From CAZQRW01 sp964596115 (GTDB taxonomy: Bacteria > Hydrothermota > UBA3072 > B12-G15), in the NCBI GenBank assembly GCA_964596115.1, contig CAZQRW010000018.1:1-34602 (forward strand): DNA of 34,602 bases, given 5' to 3'. Below the pieces are notes generated by a model. It did no database searches and was not told the origin of the DNA. It worked only from the letters and a program-made list of their open reading frames with translations. A program made the translations under genes and the position numbers. Positions 23,479-30,168 of this stretch are shown piece after piece (positions within the stretch are counted from its first letter, which is position 1; the number at the start of each line of letters is the position of its first letter).

Positions 23479-23759
23479 ATTTTCAACTCCATCTTATAAT
23501 CAATAACTTCAATTCTCAGGTCTTTTTTTATCTCATTTAGAACCTTAGAAAGGGTGGAATCAACGAATTTAGAAGAGTTCCCTACAATAGATACACCAAG
23601 CTTAGCCCTCTGCCATAAATCGCTAAAATCAACTTCATTTATAGAAACATTATATTTGTTTCTGATTCTGGATTTAATCCCGTTTAATACTTTTCTTTTC
23701 CCTTTAAGCGAACGAGAGTCAGGTATAAAAATTTCTATGGTGCTAACTCCAACTATCAA
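23475..23759 (-). CDS. ylxP: YlxP-like DUF503 protein
   Basis: Small DUF503 protein of 94 residues usually found between infB and rbfA, as here. It matches the family from the start (MIVGVSTIEIFIPDSRSLKG, KRKVLNGIKSRIRNKYNVSI) through NEVDFSDLWQRAKLGVSIVG. The biochemical role is not settled; the family is often suggested to assist ribosome assembly. Four-base overlaps with both neighbours indicate translational coupling. Confidence 0.9.
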   Translation of the reverse strand: MIVGVSTIEIFIPDSRSLKGKRKVLNGIKSRIRNKYNVSINEVDFSDLWQRAKLGVSIVGNSSKFVDSTLSKVLNEIKKDLRIEVIDYKMELKI

Positions 23760-26020
23760 AGGGTTCTCTCCTTCTCAATGATCTCTATTACTTGAATTAT
23801 ATCCCCTTCTTTAAAATCCTGAAAATCTTCCACCCCAATTCCACACTCAAAACCACTTTTTACTTCCCGTACATCCTCTGCAAATCTTTTAAGTGAAGAT
23901 ATAGTTGATTCAGATATTATCTCCCCATTGCGTAGAACCAAACATTTATATCCTCTTACCACCCTACCTGAGTTTACAAAAGAACCAGCTACATTACCAA
24001 TTTTAGGAACTTTTATAACTGCTCTAACCTCTGCTTCTCCAATAACTTTCCTCTCAATTTCGGGCGAAAGTAAACCACTCATTGCTTTTTTTATATCATC
24101 AAGTGCTTCAAATAAAATTTCATAAAGCCTTATTTCGACCCCTTCCGATTTTGCCAATTCTCTTGCCTTCGGATGGGGTTTTACTCTGTAACCCGTTATT
24201 ATTGCACCGGAGGCAGCTGCAAGAAGAACATCATTCTCAGTTATCTCACCCACTCCCCTATGAATTATATTTACCGTTACTTCATCTGTAGAAAGACCCT
24301 TAAAAACATCGGAAAGTGCTTCAACAGAACCCTGATCATCACCTTTAAGCACAATCTTTAGCTCTTCAAGTTCTCCCGAGGTCAATTCTTTCTGTAATTT
24401 GTCTAATGATATTGCACCCTTTTTCATTGAAGCCTTTAATCTTTCGACTATTTTCCTTTTATTGGCGATTGCCCTGGCCTCCTTCTCACTCTCAACAACT
24501 ATAAGCTGGTCACCTACCTGAGGCATTTCATTGAAGCTTATTACCTGTACAGCAAGGCCAGGAGTAGCCTCTTCCATTTCATCTTCATTTTCGTCTTTAA
24601 TAAGTTTAACCTTACCATACGTAGAACCCGAAACAAAAGCATCTTTTTTTCTCAGAGTACCCTTCTGTATTATAACTGTAGCAACATTTCCAAAGCCTTT
24701 CTTTACCCTTGCTTCCAGGATAAATCCCTCTGCAGGACCATCGTATGGTGACTGAAGTTTCATATCATCTGCAAGTAAAAGGATGGTATCTAACAATTCA
24801 TCCACGCCCTGGCCGGTTTTAGCAGAAACATCAACACTAAGAACATCCCCCCCATACTCCTGGACTATCACCCCTATATCAGCCAGTTGCTGTCTAACCC
24901 TCTCAGGTTTCGCATCAGGTAAATCAATTTTATTGATAGCTACAATGATGGGGACTCCTGCAGCTTTTGCATGGTCGACTGCCTCAATGGTTTGTGGCAT
25001 CACACCATCATTTGCAGCAACGACTAAAACAACTATATCAGTAATCTTGGCACCCCTTGCCCTCATTGCTGTAAAAGCTTGATGCCCTGGGGTATCTACA
25101 AATGTAATTTTTTTCTCTTGATGTGATATGTGGTATGCGCCGATTTTCTCAGTTATACCTCCCTTTTCTGTAGCCACAACATTTGCATTTCTTATATAGT
25201 CAAGCAGTGTTGTTTTACCATGATCAACGTGACCCATTACAGTAATAACTGGGGGCCTCTCTCTATAATTACTGTACTTTCCTTCGTTGGTCTCCTCCTC
25301 ATATTCTTCATATAGCTCTACTTTAACACTATACTCCTCAGCAATCAGAGAAATAGTGTCAAAATCAATCCTTTGATTCATCGTAACAGGCAACCCAATC
25401 TCCAGACACTTAATAATTATTGCGTTAGGATTTTTATCAAGTAGTTCAGCTAATTCACTAACGCTGAGAAAAGCCGGGACTCTTAAAATTTCTTCTTCAA
25501 CAACCCCTGTATCGGTTCTTCTTTTCTTCTTATATCTTTTCTTTTTGCTTGTCTCTAACCTTGCTTTTGTTAATCTTATTTTTCTTTCTACTTCTTTTTC
25601 ATCTATAATTTTCTTTTCTCTTTTTCTTCTTTTCTTTTTGTATACTGGCTTTACTTCCTCAATAATGTCGTAAATTTCTTCTTCTTCTACAGCCTCTTCT
25701 AAAAGAGTACTCTCCTCTTTCCCGGTCTCTCCTGTGGGCTTTACATCTGGAGGTACTTTCTTTTTTTCCTCAACTGTCTTTTTCTCTTCCTTCTTTCTCT
25801 GTGGTTTTTTCCGGGCTTTTATTACCTTCTTCTCTTTTTTTACTTTTTTCTTTTCTTTTTTGGGCAACTTTTTAAAGGCATCCTTCAGTTTTTTTTCTTC
25901 CTTCTCTGTGATCGAACTCAACTGACTCTTTACCTTTACCCCTATAGATGCAAGCGCATCCATTATCTCTTTTGTGTCCAGTTTTAACTCTTTTGCTAAC
26001 TGATAGACTCTTTTTTTCAT
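23756..26020 (-). CDS. infB: Translation initiation factor IF-2
   Basis: GTPase that delivers fMet-tRNA to the 30S subunit and promotes 50S joining. IF2_N at residues 1-50 (KRVYQLAKELKLDTKEIMDA); a very Lys/Glu-rich linker at about 45-170; a second N domain at about 180-235 (FLSVSELAELLDKNPNAIII); and the G domain from about 255 with GHVDHGKTTLLD (G1), GGITEKIGAY (G2), VDTPGHQAF (G3), NKIDLPDA (G4) and VSAKTGQG (G5). Domain II onward ends with the C2 domain (GNVAGSFVNSGRVVRGYKCL, GDIIQVIEII). The 754 residues are normal for a two-N-domain form. G2 has Glu-Lys where Gln-His is common. The start overlaps the nusA stop as TAATG, with GGAG just upstream. Confidence 0.98.
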   Translation of the reverse strand: MKKRVYQLAKELKLDTKEIMDALASIGVKVKSQLSSITEKEEKKLKDAFKKLPKKEKKKVKKEKKVIKARKKPQRKKEEKKTVEEKKKVPPDVKPTGETGKEESTLLEEAVEEEEIYDIIEEVKPVYKKKRRKREKKIIDEKEVERKIRLTKARLETSKKKRYKKKRRTDTGVVEEEILRVPAFLSVSELAELLDKNPNAIIIKCLEIGLPVTMNQRIDFDTISLIAEEYSVKVELYEEYEEETNEGKYSNYRERPPVITVMGHVDHGKTTLLDYIRNANVVATEKGGITEKIGAYHISHQEKKITFVDTPGHQAFTAMRARGAKITDIVVLVVAANDGVMPQTIEAVDHAKAAGVPIIVAINKIDLPDAKPERVRQQLADIGVIVQEYGGDVLSVDVSAKTGQGVDELLDTILLLADDMKLQSPYDGPAEGFILEARVKKGFGNVATVIIQKGTLRKKDAFVSGSTYGKVKLIKDENEDEMEEATPGLAVQVISFNEMPQVGDQLIVVESEKEARAIANKRKIVERLKASMKKGAISLDKLQKELTSGELEELKIVLKGDDQGSVEALSDVFKGLSTDEVTVNIIHRGVGEITENDVLLAAASGAIITGYRVKPHPKARELAKSEGVEIRLYEILFEALDDIKKAMSGLLSPEIERKVIGEAEVRAVIKVPKIGNVAGSFVNSGRVVRGYKCLVLRNGEIISESTISSLKRFAEDVREVKSGFECGIGVEDFQDFKEGDIIQVIEIIEKERTL

Positions 26021-27300
26021 TATTCTCCTAAGTTGAGAACCCTATGTAGAGAAACATAAATTTTATCAACAGTTTTTGAGCCAAGACCAGGTAATTTCTC
26101 GAGTTCTTCTTTTGAAGATGACATAATGTCCCGTGCAGTTTTGTATCCATGTTTCTTTAAGAGAGATTTTATCTTCTCACTTATATCCGGAAGGGCATCA
26201 ACCTTTATCTTCTTTCTTTTTTTATCTTCTTCTTTTTTATGAAATTCAGTCTGCCCAATTATTTCTATTTTCAATCCAGTTAATTCATTTGCCAGTTTAA
26301 TATTTACGCTATCCTTACCAATGCCAAGCGTAACCTGGTCATCAGGTACAACACAGATTGCTTTTTTCCCAGTTTTTTTCATTATCACTTTGACAACCCG
26401 AGCAGGGGCTACAGACCTTCCAACAAATATTTTCTTATCAGGACTGAAAGGAATGATATCGATTTTCTCACCAGACATCTCCCTTACTATACCTTGAATT
26501 CTTGAGCCTCTGGGGCCGACACAGGCACCTACTGGATCAACTTTTTCCTCCTTAGAGTAAACAGCTATTTTTGTTCTTATCCCAGGACTCCTTGCTATCC
26601 CTTTTATTTCTACTTCACCTCTCAAAATTTCAGGTATCTCAAACTCAAGTAATCTCAATACAAAATTAGGTGTTTTTCGTGTAAGATAGACTACGGGACC
26701 TTTGATCTTAACCTTCTCTTTGTCCCTTGTCTTCTCTTCAATATCAAGTACCACTGCTTTTAACTGTTGGCCTCTTCTCAATATCTCGCCGGGTATCTGT
26801 TCTTCTCTGTCGAGAAATGCCTCTATATCTGAGAGTTTCACATATGCCCCTGCTGCATATGCGCTTGCCACTGTTCCCGCAACCAATTCACCAATTTTGC
26901 CCTTATATTTTTCAAATACAATTCTTTTTTCTCTCTCTTTCATTTTCTGAACAAGAAAATTACGTATCTGTGTAATTGCATTCCTTCCAAATTCCTGTGT
27001 TATAGGAATCTCAACATATACTGTATCACCAATCTTTACCCCTGGATTTATTTCTATCGCATCTTCCATAGAGATCTCATCCAGTGGATTTTTCACCTTT
27101 TTAACTGCTTTTTTCTCCATATATAATCTAATCTCCCCTGATGCTTCAGAAACTTCGCACTGGAATCCCTCTTCCTTTCCAAACATTTTTTTTGCTGTAC
27201 TAATGAATGCTTCTTTTAAGGTTTCTATAACGAAGGTTTTCTCCAACCTTCTCTCTTTGGCAAGTTCTGTAAGCATTTCAACAACTTCTCTATTTATCAC
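26020..27300 (-). CDS. nusA: Transcription termination/antitermination factor NusA
   Basis: Binds RNA polymerase and nascent RNA; modulates pausing and termination. N-terminal polymerase-binding domain to about residue 125 (EITITQEFGRNAI-type VEIPITQEFGRNAITQIRNF), an S1 domain (KIGELVAGTVASAYAAGAYV), two KH domains (RSPGIRTKIAVYSKEEKVDP, ACVGPRGSRIQGIVREMSGE) and a C-terminal helix-hairpin-helix (LLKKHGYKTARDIMSSSKEE, KLPGLGSKTVDKIY). The start is GTG 27300, directly behind an extended AAGGAGGAGGAG that lies inside the end of rimP. Length 426 is normal for NusA with a short C-terminal extension. Confidence 0.97.
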   Translation of the reverse strand: MINREVVEMLTELAKERRLEKTFVIETLKEAFISTAKKMFGKEEGFQCEVSEASGEIRLYMEKKAVKKVKNPLDEISMEDAIEINPGVKIGDTVYVEIPITQEFGRNAITQIRNFLVQKMKEREKRIVFEKYKGKIGELVAGTVASAYAAGAYVKLSDIEAFLDREEQIPGEILRRGQQLKAVVLDIEEKTRDKEKVKIKGPVVYLTRKTPNFVLRLLEFEIPEILRGEVEIKGIARSPGIRTKIAVYSKEEKVDPVGACVGPRGSRIQGIVREMSGEKIDIIPFSPDKKIFVGRSVAPARVVKVIMKKTGKKAICVVPDDQVTLGIGKDSVNIKLANELTGLKIEIIGQTEFHKKEEDKKRKKIKVDALPDISEKIKSLLKKHGYKTARDIMSSSKEELEKLPGLGSKTVDKIYVSLHRVLNLGE

Positions 27301-27577
27301 TCCTCCTCCTTCGCTCTCCTGGTGAAGAGACCTCTAAAATGTAACTGCCGGGTATAGGATCTTCAACATCCAATCTCACAGAAAGTTCCTTTGATACCTT
27401 TTCACAGTCGCCTATTGTTACTCCTCCCGGTTTATCTATAAAAATCCTCAACAAACTCCTTCTACCCGGACCCTTCAATTCCAGGTCAATAAGCTCTATC
27501 TTTTCTTCATCAAACAGACTCAGCGTTTCTAAAACTATCTTTTTGACTTCTTGCCTTATTTCTTCCCATTCTTCCAT
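27290..27577 (-). CDS. rimP: RimP-like ribosome maturation factor, N-terminal domain only
   Basis: RimP binds S12 during 30S assembly. This 95-residue protein covers just the N-terminal alpha/beta domain: VELIDLEL-type IELIDLELKGPGRRSLLRIF, DKPGGVTIGDCEKVSKELSV, and RLDVEDPIPGSYILEVSSPG. In the family that last motif reads SSPGLDRPL and is followed by an SH3-like C-terminal domain of about 60 residues. Here it ends instead with ERRRRSDK and a stop. The Arg run is encoded by the nusA Shine-Dalgarno. Between the end of the N domain and nusA there is no room for the missing domain, so it is a deletion, not a simple frameshift. It overlaps proS by 22 bases and nusA by 11. It may still bind S12 or be compromised. 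Confidence 0.88.
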   Translation of the reverse strand: MEEWEEIRQEVKKIVLETLSLFDEEKIELIDLELKGPGRRSLLRIFIDKPGGVTIGDCEKVSKELSVRLDVEDPIPGSYILEVSSPGERRRRSDK

Positions 27578-29253
27578 AATTTACTCAAAATATTCATTAC
27601 ATTTTCAGGCTTAACCAGAGTACTCCGTTCTTCATTTCTCCTTTTTACTTCAACCTTGCCCTGAGCCAGACTCTTCTTTCCTATTGTAATCCTGATAGGA
27701 ATTCCAATAAGGTCGGCATCCTTAAGTTTAAAACCAGGGCCAAGATCCCTGTCATCATAAAGAACATCGAAATCCTTATTCAATAATTTATATATTTTTT
27801 CAGATATTTCAAGGGCATCAGGATTTCTAACCTCCAAATTTGTAATAATGACATCGAACGGCGCTATTCCATCAGGCCAGATAATCCCGGATTTATCATG
27901 AAATATCTCTATTGCCGTTGCCATAATCCTTTCTATTCCAATACCATAACTACCCATAACAATAGGGTTCTCCTTCCCATCTCTGTCTGTATAGAAGGCG
28001 CCCATTGACTCAGAATATTTTGTTCCAAGTTTAAAAATATGGCCCAATTCAATTGCATTAAGAACCTCAACCTCACTCTTACATCTGGAGCATAGATCTC
28101 CTGATTTTATTTTTCTAAGTTGAACAACCTCCCTCACTTCAAAATCCCTCTCCACATCAATCCCTGTATAGTGATAAAAATCCTCATTTGCACCACTAAT
28201 CATCCCTTTCGCACCCAAAAGGCTATTATCAAGATAGACCGGAATATTAAGGCCAACAGGACTCACATAGCCTGGTTGTGCACCTGTATATTTTTTTATT
28301 TCTTCAGGCTCTGCTGGCCTTACATTGGGAAATTTCTTAGCTACCCTGTCATTGTCGAGCTCGTAATCACCCCTCAGAACAATAAAAAATGGCTTGCCTG
28401 CATTATCTATAAAAAGAATGCTTTTCATTAACATCGAAGGCTTTGTATCAAAAAATTCAGATATTTCCTTAACTGTCCCACCAACAGGTGTATGTTCTTT
28501 TTTTAACTTACCATTTTTATATTCAACTGGCGAAGGCAGAAGTTCTGCAATCTCCATATTTGCAGCATAGCCACAATTTGGACACCTTACGATTATATCT
28601 TCTCCTACAGGAGAAACAACCATAAATTCTTGCGATTCAGACCCTCCCATTAACCCACTTGAGGCACTTACAATAACTGTATCAAATCCAATCCTGTCGA
28701 ATATTCTATTGTATGCCTCGTAATGAAGTTTATAACTTTTGTCAAGACCTTTATAATCTATATCGAAGGAATAAGAATCCTTCATAATAAAAGACCTTGC
28801 CCTGAGCACTGCACCCCTTGGCCTAATTTCATCCCTGTATTTAATCTGAATTTGATACCATATCTGAGGAAGGTCTCTATAAGATTTTAAATCCCTTCTC
28901 GCTAGTTCTGTGACTATCTCTTCGTGCGTAGGGGCTAAGGCATACTCTCTCATTTTTCTATCCTTTAATCTGAACATCTCACTTCCGTATGATTCCCACC
29001 TCCCTGTTTCTTCCCAAATGGAAGCGGGGGTCAATGCAGGAAGAAGAAGCTCCTGAGCGCCAATCCTGTCCATTTCCTCCCTTACAATACGCATAATTTT
29101 TTTCAGGACCTTCCACCCTAATGGAAGATAGGCGTACACTCCACTGGTAAGTAGTTTAATAAATCCTCCTCTCAAAAGAAGTATGTGACTGACATTCACA
29201 GCCTCTTTGGGAACTTCTTTTAATGTCGGTATATATGCCTCATTCCATCTCAT
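27556..29253 (-). CDS. proS: Prolyl-tRNA synthetase, bacterial type with editing insertion
   Basis: Charges tRNA-Pro and edits mischarged Ala-tRNA-Pro. Class II motifs: TSGVYAYLPLGWKVLKKIMR, motif 2 RSRD-like AVLRARSFIMKDSYSFDID, motif 3 GSYGIGIERIMATAIE. The insertion (INS) domain is at about residues 225-380, with KSILFIDNAGKPFFIVLRGD and the LNIPVYLDNSLLG region. The anticodon-binding domain at the C terminus starts IAPFDVIITNLEV. The family start MRWNEAYIPTLKEVPKEA corresponds to ATG 29253. A further in-frame ATG at 29280 adds nine residues (MHLFGNYRP) that are not family-like and would lie between the -35 and -10 elements. Neither has a Shine-Dalgarno. The first gene of the operon continuing to lpd. 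Confidence 0.96.
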   Translation of the reverse strand: MRWNEAYIPTLKEVPKEAVNVSHILLLRGGFIKLLTSGVYAYLPLGWKVLKKIMRIVREEMDRIGAQELLLPALTPASIWEETGRWESYGSEMFRLKDRKMREYALAPTHEEIVTELARRDLKSYRDLPQIWYQIQIKYRDEIRPRGAVLRARSFIMKDSYSFDIDYKGLDKSYKLHYEAYNRIFDRIGFDTVIVSASSGLMGGSESQEFMVVSPVGEDIIVRCPNCGYAANMEIAELLPSPVEYKNGKLKKEHTPVGGTVKEISEFFDTKPSMLMKSILFIDNAGKPFFIVLRGDYELDNDRVAKKFPNVRPAEPEEIKKYTGAQPGYVSPVGLNIPVYLDNSLLGAKGMISGANEDFYHYTGIDVERDFEVREVVQLRKIKSGDLCSRCKSEVEVLNAIELGHIFKLGTKYSESMGAFYTDRDGKENPIVMGSYGIGIERIMATAIEIFHDKSGIIWPDGIAPFDVIITNLEVRNPDALEISEKIYKLLNKDFDVLYDDRDLGPGFKLKDADLIGIPIRITIGKKSLAQGKVEVKRRNEERSTLVKPENVMNILSKLWKNGKK

Positions 29254-29260
29254 AGGTCTA

Positions 29261-29288
29261 TAATTACCAAAAAGATGCATAAAGTCAA
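29261..29288 (-). promoter_or_regulatory. Predicted proS operon promoter, possibly leaderless
   Basis: TTGACT at 29288-29283, 16-base spacer, and TAATTA at 29266-29261 preceded by TGG (an extended -10 arrangement). The -10 hexamer itself is a weak match to TATAAT. If used, transcription would start at 29254 or 29253, the A of the proS ATG, with no room for a ribosome site. Confidence 0.4.
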
Positions 29289-29316
29289 CAGTTAATTTTA
29301 GGATTATGACTATTCT

Positions 29317-30033
29317 TTAAAAAATCATCCCCATTCCAAAGAAAACGAGGTCCTCTGGGGATCTTAGCGGATCTTTGATTTTATAGAAATACTTCATAAA
29401 TAGATACAATTCTCCACTTTTTCTTGAAACAGCATAAAATATTTCTGGTTCGATTCCATAGTATGTTATTGGAGGATTATCGTTGCTTCTTGTATACTCA
29501 AGGTTCAAACCCCCAAAAAACCCTTTATAGATATTTTTCTTACAATCAAAAATAAATCTATGTCTGTAATAGGGCCTTGAATTTAACCAATCAACAATGA
29601 TGGCTTGGGGATAAAACATATATCTGAAACTAAAATAATAATCTCTATTGAAGGATAATCTTTCCAGATTAGAGACCTCAAATATCTCAGCATTGAATAC
29701 AACCTTTCCCCTTTGAAGGTCTATATCTATTAAGTGTCTACAATAATGATCAAAATAGTAAGCCCAGTATAATTTGTTAAAATACCTTATACCTCCGATA
29801 ATTGAATATGTGGCATATTTTGGGTCGAGGATAACCTTCCCCTTTTGTTCTGCCATCTCAAGATAAGAGGAATACTTTATGAAGAATTTACAATCCCTCC
29901 ATTGAAGAAGATTTACATCAATAAATATTGACGCATCTGAATTAAAAAGCGTATCCCTTCCAGAATACATCCCATAAAAAATCCCACCATGCGGTACAGG
30001 ATTATAAAAATCAAGCAGAATAATAAAAAGCAT
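29317..30033 (-). CDS. Unrecognised probable outer-membrane beta-barrel protein
   Basis: Not assigned to a family. The 238 residues have a short hydrophobic N terminus (MLFIILLDFYNPVPHGG), many Tyr/Phe-rich alternating segments (YATYSIIGGIRYFNKLYWAY, DYYFSFRYMFYPQAIIVDWL, HRFIFDCKKNIYKGFFGGLN, ELYLFMKYFYKIKD) and a final Phe (FFGMGMIF). That is the pattern of a small outer-membrane barrel recognised by BAM, of perhaps eight to ten strands. The ATG is supported by a strong promoter that would place the transcript start on it; no ribosome site is visible. It sits alone between the T9SS cargo gene and proS. Two cysteines at least (DCKFF, FDCKK, HYCRH) are odd for a barrel. Function unknown. Confidence 0.7.
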   Translation of the reverse strand: MLFIILLDFYNPVPHGGIFYGMYSGRDTLFNSDASIFIDVNLLQWRDCKFFIKYSSYLEMAEQKGKVILDPKYATYSIIGGIRYFNKLYWAYYFDHYCRHLIDIDLQRGKVVFNAEIFEVSNLERLSFNRDYYFSFRYMFYPQAIIVDWLNSRPYYRHRFIFDCKKNIYKGFFGGLNLEYTRSNDNPPITYYGIEPEIFYAVSRKSGELYLFMKYFYKIKDPLRSPEDLVFFGMGMIF

Positions 30034-30039
30034 ATGGGA

Positions 30040-30067
30040 ATAATAGATTAAAATTAATAAATGTCAA
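30040..30067 (-). promoter_or_regulatory. Promoter of the 238-residue protein, probably leaderless
   Basis: Perfect TTGACA at 30067-30062, 16-base spacer, TATTAT at 30045-30040, then six bases TCCCAT and the ATG at 30033. With the last base of the -10 at -7, the A of the ATG is +1. The upstream sequence holds no purine-rich ribosome site. Confidence 0.7.
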
Positions 30068-30168
30068 TTTAGTTATTACCATTTAGAGGAAAGACAAGTA
30101 GAAAAAGACAGGATATAGGGGAAGACAAGGAAGAAAAAATGTATATATCTTATATATTAATATCAAAT

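Noticed and set aside
30130..30165. AT-only palindrome (ATATATAAGATATAT) after the cargo gene, as a terminator.
   Set aside because: No G-C pairs in the stem, so it would be too weak for an intrinsic terminator; listed only as seen.
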